A stretch of DNA of 39,665 nt from a virus: positions 1 through 39,665 of the IMG/VR virus record IMGVR_UViG_3300044858_004990; one strand, given 5' to 3'. The position numbers were made by a program, and so were the translations under genes. Positions 8,601 through 16,564 of this stretch are shown one piece after another (the stretch's first letter is position 1; every line of letters begins with the position of its first letter). Under the pieces are notes generated by a model that saw only the letters and a list, made by a program, of their open reading frames with translations, was not told where the DNA came from and did no database searches.

Positions 8601-11600
8601 TTGCGGTAGCGTCAGCCTCTGTTGGGTGTAAGGTTAATGTTGTTGAACTTACTCTACGAACAAAGTAAGAGTCTCCATTGGTTAGGCCTGTTGGAGAGGT
8701 TCCTCCTCCGTTACTAAAGGTTACCTGTGTTCCTGTAGAGAAATTGTGCGCCTTTGTAATTACCTCTGTAGAGGTGTTGATATCTGCCGCCGCAAATATG
8801 ATGCTCAGGTTTACTGTGTTGGCGTTTAATGAAAACGCTGTGCCAGTTCCAGTTGTTGTTATATCAACCAGGTTTGTGTTTGCTATCGCGTCCGCGACAG
8901 TTGTGTGAAGAGAAATGGTTGTTGATGACGCTGCTCTTACAAAGTAGGTTGTACCTTCTACTAAAGGAGCAGGCGCTGTTCCGCCTCCTGCGGAGAACAC
9001 CACGGCCTGCCCTGTTGGTAAGGTGTGCGTTTTTGTAATTAAATTTGTTGAAATGTTAACATCTGCCGCCGCAAATGTAAAAGCGCCGTGCGTTTTAGTT
9101 ACGTTTGGCGGGAAGATACGGAAGCGATCTCCTACCTTAAGAATCTTTGTGAACTGTGTACCAACTCCTGATACAAGAACTGATCCAGAGGCAATGGTGA
9201 TGTTTCCTGCACCTGTCACGTTTCCGTTGATCTGGGTTGAGGTAAATGAGTGCCCTACGCCTGTTCCGTAGTCTGTTACTGTAAGAACTACACCAGATGC
9301 GGCATTTTCTGCGGTGCTTGCAAGGCGAAGGTAGTCTCTGTTAATCGCAACAACATAGTAGTCGGTTAGATTTGTTAATCCACCAATTGCTGTTGCCGCT
9401 GCTCCAATGTCGTAAGCCACCTTTGTTCCAGTGATAAAACCGTGTGATGGGATATAGAAAGCGTTTTGTACTACATCAATGGCTGTTCTAGGGTTGAAAG
9501 TTTTTTCAATTTCTGGAACTTGGCCTCGTGCTGTAACGGTAAACGTGTTTGGAGCGCCTCCCGGTAGGCTTGCAATGTTATAGATACCGTCTGGAGTCTT
9601 GCTTAGTGACTGCAAAGCGTGTCGTCCGACACCGACTGGTGTATCGGTAATGTTAACAGCAGTACTTGCGACCGCATCTTCTGGTGTTAACGCAAGCTTA
9701 ATGTTGTCCTGATCTAAAAAGATCACGTAGTACGGGGTTGCAGTTGTTAGACCATTAACAACAGTCTGGCCTTTTGCATCGTAAAGAACAAGTTCTCCTT
9801 GTGTAAAACCGTGATTTGGAAGAGTAATAGTATCGGTTGCATAGTCAAGTGCGGTGATTAGAAGTTGTTGGGTTCCAGTTCCGGCTCCTGTTATGTTTGC
9901 AAACGTGGTTAGCGCCGCAGTTGTTGCAAGTTTTACAATGCTGTTGTCAACCTTTTTAATGTAGTAAGTTGTATTGTTAGTTAGACCTGGGATTGTTGTT
10001 CCGCCACCGTTTGAGTAGCGAACAGCCTGGCCGTCTACTAAGCCATGGTTGGCAATGTATAAGCTGTCTTCTGCGATGTTTACGGTCGAGAATATGAAGC
10101 TGTGCCCTGTTCCAGTTCCAGCTGTTGTAAGGTTAATGTAGCTCGCAGAGTTAAGTGCAAGTTTTAGTCGAATTCTGTTAGCGTCAATTACCTCCTGCAC
10201 ATAATACGTTGAACCAGTTGTAAGAGGCACGATTGATGTTCCGCCACCGTTTGAGTAGATCAAAGGTTGATCTACCTGGAAACCATGGCTACTGATAGTT
10301 AAGGTGTCCTCGATGGTGTTAACTACTACGCGGCTAATGGTTGAGCTTGTTGTCGTTTCTCTTGTTGAAGGTACAGTTAGGTTGATTGTCGTGAACGTCG
10401 GGCTAGGAGTAGTGCTTAAACGATATGTAAAATTATTTACAGTATTTATATAGTACGTAGTTCCATTTGTAAGGCCAAGAGGTGGTGTCCCATTAAAGCT
10501 AAGAATCACCGCCTCACCATTGACAAGGTTATGAACTGCAGGAGAGTGTATTGTGTCGTTTTGTATGTCTAAGTTTATTGGCACAAATGAATGGTATGAG
10601 CTACCTGCTGCGGCAATAGAAATCTTGTTTGTCCCGGCCTCTGAATCTGCAGCAGTTGGGTAAACTTCGTTACCAGTTGTAAATGTAGAAATAATAGACA
10701 TTACAACTGAACCTTCTCCAGTGTTGTATGAAGAAAGATTTGTAATAGCAATACCATTATATGTATTTTGTCCGTCAAATAAACCTGTAGATGTTGCTAC
10801 GTTAGTCGCAGTCGTTGTGATAAATGATCCACCACCTCCGCCTGACGAAGAACCAGCAGTTGTGCGAGCGCCGCCGCCGCCGGAGTAGCCTCCGCCGCCG
10901 CCTGACTGCCCTGCGTTGTTACCGTCTGATTGGCCACCACCACCAAAACCGCCATATCCACCGATACGACCGTTTGTTCCCATGGACAATCCGTCTAGGA
11001 ATGAACCGCCGCCTTGATCTCCAACAGTTGAAGCTTGACCGCGAGAGTTAAATCCTCCACCGCCACCAGAGCGACCGTTTAAAGCAAGACCGCCAAAGCC
11101 TGAAGCACCACCAGCAGCAGCACCGGTAGTAGAAGTTCCGCCAAGGTTTGTTAAAACGCCATCACGTCCAGCAGTGCCGGCAGATTCACCTGAGCCACCA
11201 CCAGCAATAAACAAAGGCTCGTTACCAGTTTTACGAACAACGAATGTTCCTCCGCCTGATCCGCCCCAAGTGCCACCAGCGTTAGGCGCAGCTCCTACTT
11301 GTCCTACAGCAATGGTAATAATTTCACCTTTTGTAAGAGCTACTCTTCCTTTAACAACTGCGCCTCTGCCAACTCCGCCGGCACCGTCTCCGTTGTAGCC
11401 AGAAGCTCCAGCAGCAGTAAACTCATAGATACCAGAAACTGGAACTATCCAGTCTTGGTAACCTTGGAAAGCACCTTGTGTTAAGTATGTTTCGTCCCAT
11501 GTCGTTGTGTACGTAGAGCGCATCTGTGCTTGAGTAGGCCCTACTCGTCCTGTTTGACCACAAGTGGTAAATGTATGTGTGTTGCTTGCTACTGTGTAAA

Positions 11601-12057
11601 GAGACTGAGCTCCAGCAAAACTAGATGCAGAAACGTTTTTTAAGAAGTAGGTATTTCCGCTTACAAGTCCGGTAAGAGGAGTGCTAGCGGTAAAGTACTT
11701 AACAGCCTGATTTGTTACAGTAGACGCGTCCATGTTCAACGTATTGTTGTAGACTACCGGAGTGTTAAAAGTAATAGTTCCAGCTGCTATGGCAGTAAGA
11801 TCAATATCAGTGCCTCCGGCTGTTAAGGCAAAGGAAATCTTTTGGTTTCCAGTTCTTTTAATAAAGTACAAAGAGTCAGAAGTAAGCCCGGTTATAGAGC
11901 CAACGCCACTTTTATACAAAAAGCCTGTGCCGTTAGTCAATCCTGAGGGAGGTGGAGTTCCGTCCTTATAGTAGATAAAGTTCTCGTCTGTATCAACATT
12001 TACTCTTTGAAGTCTATGTTCTCCGGTAGCGCCTACCGCTGAGATGTTAATAGGCAT
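5689..12057 (-). CDS. Giant virion structural protein / adhesin, 2122 aa
   Basis: A 2122-residue virion protein. Residues 1 to about 200 are a beta-rich start that already contains the repeat motif; about 205-450 form a glycine-rich domain (GGGGGYSGGGG type, closing with EGSVVMSIIST); about 480-1330 hold at least eight divergent repeats of 65-110 residues with the pattern H-G-F...G-L-T-N-G-T-x-Y-Y-V...; about 1335-1600 is a distinct domain with Y-V-R-P-E-G-Y-S-L-H-R-P-F-D-G-G; one or two more repeats and a domain with DYSWYGAGKIRFGFKT follow. The end, with NSILGG, FPDGPD and LSWSEAQA, matches large structural proteins of T4-like cyanophages as I remember them. It is probably a tail or baseplate protein that reaches the host. 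The SD sequence AAAGGTAGAG precedes ATG 12057. Its gene is 6.4 kb, the largest here. Confidence 0.85.
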   Translation of the reverse strand: MPINISAVGATGEHRLQRVNVDTDENFIYYKDGTPPPSGLTNGTGFLYKSGVGSITGLTSDSLYFIKRTGNQKISFALTAGGTDIDLTAIAAGTITFNTPVVYNNTLNMDASTVTNQAVKYFTASTPLTGLVSGNTYFLKNVSASSFAGAQSLYTVASNTHTFTTCGQTGRVGPTQAQMRSTYTTTWDETYLTQGAFQGYQDWIVPVSGIYEFTAAGASGYNGDGAGGVGRGAVVKGRVALTKGEIITIAVGQVGAAPNAGGTWGGSGGGTFVVRKTGNEPLFIAGGGSGESAGTAGRDGVLTNLGGTSTTGAAAGGASGFGGLALNGRSGGGGGFNSRGQASTVGDQGGGSFLDGLSMGTNGRIGGYGGFGGGGQSDGNNAGQSGGGGGYSGGGGARTTAGSSSGGGGGSFITTTATNVATSTGLFDGQNTYNGIAITNLSSYNTGEGSVVMSIISTFTTGNEVYPTAADSEAGTNKISIAAAGSSYHSFVPINLDIQNDTIHSPAVHNLVNGEAVILSFNGTPPLGLTNGTTYYINTVNNFTYRLSTTPSPTFTTINLTVPSTRETTTSSTISRVVVNTIEDTLTISSHGFQVDQPLIYSNGGGTSIVPLTTGSTYYVQEVIDANRIRLKLALNSASYINLTTAGTGTGHSFIFSTVNIAEDSLYIANHGLVDGQAVRYSNGGGTTIPGLTNNTTYYIKKVDNSIVKLATTAALTTFANITGAGTGTQQLLITALDYATDTITLPNHGFTQGELVLYDAKGQTVVNGLTTATPYYVIFLDQDNIKLALTPEDAVASTAVNITDTPVGVGRHALQSLSKTPDGIYNIASLPGGAPNTFTVTARGQVPEIEKTFNPRTAIDVVQNAFYIPSHGFITGTKVAYDIGAAATAIGGLTNLTDYYVVAINRDYLRLASTAENAASGVVLTVTDYGTGVGHSFTSTQINGNVTGAGNITIASGSVLVSGVGTQFTKILKVGDRFRIFPPNVTKTHGAFTFAAADVNISTNLITKTHTLPTGQAVVFSAGGGTAPAPLVEGTTYFVRAASSTTISLHTTVADAIANTNLVDITTTGTGTAFSLNANTVNLSIIFAAADINTSTEVITKAHNFSTGTQVTFSNGGGTSPTGLTNGDSYFVRRVSSTTLTLHPTEADATANTSTVDITAAGTGTAFTLVADQTKFAAVNVDTSTNRITRTHNFETGDTVKFAANGGVAPSPLVDAYYYFVRKISDTQITLHGSAADATTNTSPADFSTTGTGSAFTLTKTTSVGPIIRRITAIGSDTQISVDRPYSSAYTAISYSYPTFIYVRPEGYSLHRPFDGGVEMSVGSGTSFGSIVRQTRKYFRYQSGKGLQTSCGINFKPSIDLESMTQTSSTVITCRTRRPHGLVNDLFVVISEAKDSQGVTSQVYNGEFQVTVTNLTTFTITRAAGTITENRAYGFPQFYVREWSGGAVRTGMYDFQNGMFFEFDGQNLYAVRRSSTQQLAGTAAALQGSELVFGTGTSFQAQLVVGDFVVMRGQSYRITQIDSNTRMSVRPEYKGSSGTEKEFNPATVVNTSTDVFTIIGHGFSDLLPVVYNSIDGEPIGGLVNGRTYYISLLTGNTFKLKSAPGAEGFVNLSSVGTTTIHSFTPAKSGIIITKTVDTKVAQQNWSIDPCNGTGVTGYNLDLSRIQMAYIDYSWYGAGKIRFGFKTTDGQVRYVHEFVHNNNLFESYLRSGNLPARYEVVTYQNPTYIPFLFHWGTSVMMDGRFDDDNAYLFTQNSQTLDIRGTTAKSFASTGINLTTDLMTVQTHGFRSGDILQFESIGSNGLRGSDLQNPPTRVVGSNTLANLTNGARYKTIVNSTNLLHLAPLTATISTGASFARTSNVMTVTTVAPHNLSTGMYVGVYGVANTTLNMSQPVTSPTGVANGAFTVTVTGTNTFTYPSVGTNQTILVESGSIVSEVIDFTGQGNTQFTYFLYPDGSLNNTSGPNYQPLISLRLSPSVSSGLTGKLGDRDVINRMQLRLAEIATSSTQLIDVKVLLNPRLNNLNFVGVDAPSLTQIVEHTAADTVSGGVQIYNFRGEGGGGGSEGTTTVDVSSLFEMSNSILGGDSIFPDGPDIITIAVARLTGNSTLSSAKLSWSEAQA

Positions 12058-12102
12058 TATTCTCTACCTTTCTGTTTTTATTTCTATAGTCTTTAATTAA
12101 CA

Positions 12103-14703
12103 TTAGGAAGTCCTATATCTAATTATTACAATTCCTGATCCACCAGCTCCGCCTGGACCAGCTGAGTGACCACCAGCACCACCACCGCCGCCAGAGTTTG
12201 CTCCACCAGCTCCGCCAGTATCTGGACGACCGCAATCTTGTCCTCCACCAGGGCCATTTCCACCCGAGTTAATTGCTGAACCACCACCAGAAGACGCAGG
12301 GCCCCAGTTAGTAGAACCGCCTCCGCCGCCACCAGCACCGCCGTTGCCACCTCTGACGTTGTTTTGGCACCAGCAAGATCCTCCGCCTCCGCCGCCCCAA
12401 CGCCAGTTATTTCCATCAAAGTTAATTAGAGCTCCTTGCCCGCCGTCACCGCCGGAAGAGGATGTATTACCTGGGTTAAATCCATTTTGAGCAGAGCCAG
12501 CACCACCAGCGCCTGGATAGTTAGGACCATTACCTACGCCGTCTCCGCCTCTAAATCCAGCATAAACTGTTCCAGTAATTCCAGCCGGAAGCGTTGGTGA
12601 AACTCCGTTTGCGCCTTGTCCTGGACCTGGACGAGCTCCGTCTGCAGAGCCTCCTCCACCATTTGCGCCTCCTGTGTAATTTACGCTACCAAGGAAACTA
12701 CCACTAGCAAAACGATTAGGAGCTCCTCCTCCACCAGTTGCACTTATACCGAAAGCAGTAGAGGCTCCACCTCTATTTCCTCCTGTATCAGTACTCTGCT
12801 CTCCAGTTCCACCAGCACCACCATTTCCAACAACTACAGAATATGTTTGAGCGGTAACAGGAACGCTTGTTGCAACAATTGCACTGCCGCCGCCGCCGCC
12901 GCCAGCAAGAGAGACTCCGCCTCCTCCGCCACCGCCAACAAGAAGAACGTCTACAAGACCAGACCCAGTAACAACAAAGTTGTTGCTGCCTACAGTTGTA
13001 AATCTGTGGAAGTTATACGCTACTCCACCGACTGTAGCTGTGTAGGTTAATTGACCACCTGTTGCAGATAGAACTAGCGATGAATTTAAGGTGTAATTAT
13101 GCGCGTCATACGCAGTAGATACGTAATAAAAGTCCTTTGAATCTTCTCCAGCTGCTACAGTAAATCTTCCTCCGACTGGGTAGGTGTACTTTACTAGATC
13201 TCCAGCTGCAAAGTTAGAGTTTCTAACGTGAACAATATCTTTATCTACAGAAATTCCGATTCTTGTAAACTTTTGAGTTCCAGTTCCTCCAGAGATAGAG
13301 GTTACTGCTGTTCCTGAAGCTCCAGGTAGATTTTTTAAAGTAAACGAAAAAGTCCCTGTTCCTGTATTAAAAAATGTATCCACAAAATAGGTAGTGTTGT
13401 TAGTTAGACCAGAAGCTGCAGCCCCTGTCGTACTGTATCGGATCATAGCGCCTGTGTAGTAGTCCAATGTGTTATTTGCATCTGCGGTTACATTTACTAA
13501 AGAACCGCTGTAAGAAACTACAGTACAGACTCTCTCTCCCGTGATTGCGCTAGCTGATCCATCGTTAGCTGCATCAAACTGCACTGCAGTGTCAGCGATT
13601 ATAGTAACAGTAGATTCAGTTACAGGGTTTATGTTGTTTCCTGCGAATGTACGAGCTTGATTTGCAAGTTGGAATGTTCCCTGCATTGAAGAGACAATGT
13701 CAATTGCAGTTCCGTCTGGAGTTGCACTTACTTGAAAGGTAGATGAAAGCGCGGGGTTATTAAGAGCATTTGTTGTTTTCAAGAACACAACTCCGCGAGG
13801 ATTATCACTAAAGAAGCCTGACGAGGCGGGGGTAGTTAAGTTATAGTAAAGAGGAGTTCCGAGAGGCTGACTAGCAAAAGTTTCTGTGGTATGAGTGACT
13901 GAAATCGTGTCATTTGTAGTATTAACACCGCTAATTGTACTTACTACACCACCAACAGTTGAACTGTTAGACCAATCTATATTAAACGTTGAGAGAGTGT
14001 TAGATCCGTCAAAGGTCTGTGCGGTTGCTGAGTTTGATGAGTCAAAGGACTTAGCCGCGGTGTTTGATGCCTCAAACTCCTGGGAGATTGTTGAGTTAAG
14101 GTTGAGAAAGTAAAACGGAGTGTTAAGACCAAAACCATGAGTTGAGTCAGTTTTTACTGTAAGAGTAGATATCGCCTCGGCGTCTGTAATAATACCTTCA
14201 GCATCCGCGATACGGATCTGTGAACCTTGAAAGAACTCGCCCGTAATAATAGAGGAATAAAGATCCTCGATGGCATTGTTGCCTTGCTGGTTGTCCCTAC
14301 ATAGATAGGTAAACGTTGTTTCATTTGGAATCGAGTTGATGATATATGAACCATCTGCGGTGACTGATTTTGTTCCAGTTACGTTGATAGGAATACCAAC
14401 GGCCAAACCGTGCTCTGTTGCGGTAATTACCGTGATCTCACGGGTACCGTTGTTTGTGGCGATTGACACAATGTTAGGAATTGTTGTGTCGCCGCTCTTA
14501 GAAAAGAACGATGGAGTGTTGTTGATGAGCTCAACTGTTTCCCACTTGGTTGGCTGAAGGCCATACTCAAAGTCGGTATCAATGAGGTTTTCAGGTTGGG
14601 AAATACGAAGTTTAGTGACCGGATCAATGAACTCCTTTGGGAAAAGGATCTCACCTCCAGTGCCTGAGCTTCCACCTGTGCTACCACCTAGAAAACCTGG
14701 CAT
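12103..14703 (-). CDS. Glycine-rich phage adhesin, 866 aa
   Basis: The first 570 or so residues contain repeats of the same general type as in the 2122-residue neighbour (GLAVGIPINVTGT..., G-L-T-N-N-T-T-Y-F-V). The last 250 or so form the glycine-rich domain found at the ends of many phage tail proteins: the entry strand VDVLLVGGGGGGG and the closing strand GGSGIVIIRYRTS are typical. Such domains form polyglycine helix sandwiches in T-even phage adhesins and bind the receptor; that function is inferred here. I place the start at ATG 14703 because GAGAGGTG lies 7 bases before it; a TTG at 14724 would add seven residues without a good SD. Confidence 0.85.
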   Translation of the reverse strand: MPGFLGGSTGGSSGTGGEILFPKEFIDPVTKLRISQPENLIDTDFEYGLQPTKWETVELINNTPSFFSKSGDTTIPNIVSIATNNGTREITVITATEHGLAVGIPINVTGTKSVTADGSYIINSIPNETTFTYLCRDNQQGNNAIEDLYSSIITGEFFQGSQIRIADAEGIITDAEAISTLTVKTDSTHGFGLNTPFYFLNLNSTISQEFEASNTAAKSFDSSNSATAQTFDGSNTLSTFNIDWSNSSTVGGVVSTISGVNTTNDTISVTHTTETFASQPLGTPLYYNLTTPASSGFFSDNPRGVVFLKTTNALNNPALSSTFQVSATPDGTAIDIVSSMQGTFQLANQARTFAGNNINPVTESTVTIIADTAVQFDAANDGSASAITGERVCTVVSYSGSLVNVTADANNTLDYYTGAMIRYSTTGAAASGLTNNTTYFVDTFFNTGTGTFSFTLKNLPGASGTAVTSISGGTGTQKFTRIGISVDKDIVHVRNSNFAAGDLVKYTYPVGGRFTVAAGEDSKDFYYVSTAYDAHNYTLNSSLVLSATGGQLTYTATVGGVAYNFHRFTTVGSNNFVVTGSGLVDVLLVGGGGGGGVSLAGGGGGGSAIVATSVPVTAQTYSVVVGNGGAGGTGEQSTDTGGNRGGASTAFGISATGGGGAPNRFASGSFLGSVNYTGGANGGGGSADGARPGPGQGANGVSPTLPAGITGTVYAGFRGGDGVGNGPNYPGAGGAGSAQNGFNPGNTSSSGGDGGQGALINFDGNNWRWGGGGGGSCWCQNNVRGGNGGAGGGGGGSTNWGPASSGGGSAINSGGNGPGGGQDCGRPDTGGAGGANSGGGGGAGGHSAGPGGAGGSGIVIIRYRTS

Positions 14704-14760
14704 TACGCAACACCTCTCATACAACTATTGCTTGAGTATACCTTGGCTATTTTATACATG

Positions 14761-15411
14761 TTATGCACCTAACCACCAGGAAGTGGACACTGCAAACGAG
14801 CTAGATCCACCTGTTGGGCCAGTTGCTCCCTGGTTTCCACCTGCTGCTTGAATGAACACTCCGTTGTAGTAAACATACGTTATGCCTGTGTTTATGTCAA
14901 ACCACGCGTCTCCGTTTACCGATGTTTCAATGTTTGGTTGAGTTGCAGATGCGGTAAACTTACCCACAGGTCCCGTTGAACCAGTCGGACCGGTCGGTCC
15001 GGTTACCGTTGAAGCTGCTCCAGTTGGTCCTGTTCCACCCTTTGGACCGGTTGGTCCTGTTGGTCCAGTTACAAACGAAGGTGCGCCCGTTGGGCCTGTT
15101 GGTCCTGTTACACCTTGACTACCAGTTGGTCCTTGCGGGCCTGTTACACCTTGAGGACCTTGAGGTCCTGTTGGTCCAGGCTGAGTTGATACCGCACCTG
15201 TTGGGCCTGTTGGTCCACCAAAACCTTGTAATCCTTGCGCACCTGTTGCACCTGTTGGGCCTGTTGGTCCTTGAATACCTTGTGGACCCGTTGGTCCTTG
15301 AGGAGCTTGACGTTGAACACTCCACTTGGTTCCATCCCAAACCCAGGTGTTACCACCAGCGGTAAAGGTGTCGTTTAGCGAAGGCGAGTTAGGAAAGTCA
15401 ATTGCTGGCAA
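14761..15411 (-). CDS. Short collagen-like fibre, 216 aa
   Basis: The N-terminus [10 protein letters not shown]...[11 protein letters not shown] is shared with the 583- and 226-residue fibres and probably marks a common attachment module. About 100 residues of Gly-X-Y follow, then one small module ([18 protein letters not shown]) and a short Gly-X-Y piece, ending in a brief tail [12 protein letters not shown] with no large tip domain. The start is TTG at 15411, supported by GGGAGA a few bases upstream and by alignment with its paralogues, which begin MPIDFP. It is a short fibre or a spacer for another tip protein, possibly the glycine-rich adhesin encoded next. Confidence 0.82.
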   Translation of the reverse strand: MPAIDFPNSPSLNDTFTAGGNTWVWDGTKWSVQRQAPQGPTGPQGIQGPTGPTGATGAQGLQGFGGPTGPTGAVSTQPGPTGPQGPQGVTGPQGPTGSQGVTGPTGPTGAPSFVTGPTGPTGPKGGTGPTGAASTVTGPTGPTGSTGPVGKFTASATQPNIETSVNGDAWFDINTGITYVYYNGVFIQAAGGNQGATGPTGGSSSFAVSTSWWLGA

Positions 15412-15448
15412 CGTAGTCTCCCTTCACGTGATGGTTTGTAGCGCTCAT
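15398..15448 (-). CDS. Possible 16-aa leader peptide overlapping a fibre start
   Basis: An ATG at 15448 with AAGG five bases upstream opens a 16-residue frame, [16 protein letters not shown], that ends inside the start of the 216-residue fibre gene and covers that gene's own ribosome site and TTG start. Translation of the leader could open the site and couple the two. The frame is very short, so it may be chance. Confidence 0.25.
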   Translation of the reverse strand: MSATNHHVKGDYVASN

Positions 15449-15469
15449 TTTACCTTAAATCTTCCTTTA

Positions 15470-15640
15470 CTAGTTAGAACCGAATGGGTTATATCCACTA
15501 TTGCACTTGTTAACAAATTCCTCAGCCCAGGCGGAGGCAGCATCTTCTGACTCCCAAGGACCGCTTGCATCTATTACTACTCCGTCTTTAAAGATGTTAC
15601 ACATTGGAGGATTACTTAATACCTCATAGGTGTATGCCAT
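15470..15640 (-). CDS. Small virion-cluster protein, 56 aa
   Basis: This gene encodes MAYTYEVLSNPPMCNIFKDG..., 56 residues, with a conserved-looking pattern G-P-W-E-S-E-D-A-A-S-A-W-A-E-E-F that occurs in small proteins of phage tail clusters. A perfect AAGGAG SD sequence sits 6 bases before ATG 15640, and the gene begins 17 bases after the beta-propeller gene. It has two cysteines and is acidic. It is probably an accessory or regulatory part of the fibre set; the function is not known. It is short but well supported by its SD sequence and place. Confidence 0.75.
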   Translation of the reverse strand: MAYTYEVLSNPPMCNIFKDGVVIDASGPWESEDAASAWAEEFVNKCNSGYNPFGSN

Positions 15641-15657
15641 GTTTTTCTCCTTTTACT

Positions 15658-16563
15658 CTAGACTGAAAAACTTATTTTTCCGCTGTCACCGACGGCAACA
15701 GATCTTAGATTACTTATGTGAATTCCGTTTATAGATGATGCGCCAAACCCTGATGGGCGAAGTACCCAACCTGATCCGTCAAATGATGTTGCAAGTTTTC
15801 CGTCTGCTCCAACTATTACATATACTCCATTTGATGAAAGTGATATAGCGCGAATCTCGGAGCTACCAAAGCTCGAGTTACCTTGAGTCCAGTTGATTCC
15901 ATCAGCAGATGATGCAATTTTTCCTCCTGCGCCAAACGCGATAAATCTTCCTCCGACTGCTCGAACTCCGTAGATACGGCTAGCTCCAAACGAAGAAGTG
16001 CGTTGTGTCCAGGTAAGACCGTTTACAGACGTTGCAAGTTTTCCGTCATCTCCAACTGCTACAAGAGTCCCACCTAAAGCGGCAACTCCGCGAATAAATG
16101 ATGTTCCAAACGATGATGTTCTTTGAGTCCAGTTAACTCCATTTGCTGAAGTTGCTAACTTTCCATCTCCGCCAACTGCTACATAGATTGGTAGTGACGC
16201 AGAGTAGGCTATTCCAAGAATTACACTTGATCCGAATGAAGACGACATTGACGTCCATGAAGACGTTCCGTTTACTGATGTTGAAAGCTTGCCTGTGCTT
16301 CCTCCCGCGTAGAAAACTCCGTTTAAGTACTCTACGAAGTAGATAGGGCTACTACCAAATGATGATGTTCTTTGAGTCCAGGTCACACCTTCAGGTGAAC
16401 TACCAATCTTTCCAGCGTTTCCTACTGCTACGTATGTGGAATTTCCGAAGGCAACTGCGTTTATATTTGTTGTTCCAAATGATGATACTGGTGCAAGCGA
16501 CCAGGCTACTGGAACGAATGGAAACTCAGGTGTAGAGAACACGGCGTGTTGTGCAATTATCAT
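15658..16563 (-). CDS. Beta-propeller-like repeat protein, 301 aa
   Basis: The protein is made almost wholly of six to seven repeats of about 43 residues with the pattern Y-V-A-V-G-x-x-G-K-L-A-T-S-x-x-G-x-x-W-T-Q-R-T-S-S-F-G-x-S. Such W/G-rich four-strand units form beta-propeller blades (BNR/Kelch-like photosynthesis-assembly or sialidase type). No Asp-box catalytic set is obvious, so binding rather than hydrolysis is likely. It lies between collagen-like fibre genes, two bases from the end of the 583-residue fibre gene and 17 bases before the 56-residue gene, so a virion surface role is probable. The near-identity of blades suggests recent internal duplication. Confidence 0.8.
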   Translation of the reverse strand: MIIAQHAVFSTPEFPFVPVAWSLAPVSSFGTTNINAVAFGNSTYVAVGNAGKIGSSPEGVTWTQRTSSFGSSPIYFVEYLNGVFYAGGSTGKLSTSVNGTSSWTSMSSSFGSSVILGIAYSASLPIYVAVGGDGKLATSANGVNWTQRTSSFGTSFIRGVAALGGTLVAVGDDGKLATSVNGLTWTQRTSSFGASRIYGVRAVGGRFIAFGAGGKIASSADGINWTQGNSSFGSSEIRAISLSSNGVYVIVGADGKLATSFDGSGWVLRPSGFGASSINGIHISNLRSVAVGDSGKISFSV

Positions 16564-16564
16564 G

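Noticed and set aside
5689-14703. Frameshift between the 866- and 2122-residue genes
   Set aside because: Each has its own start, ribosome site and complete end domain, with a clear gap at 12058-12102.
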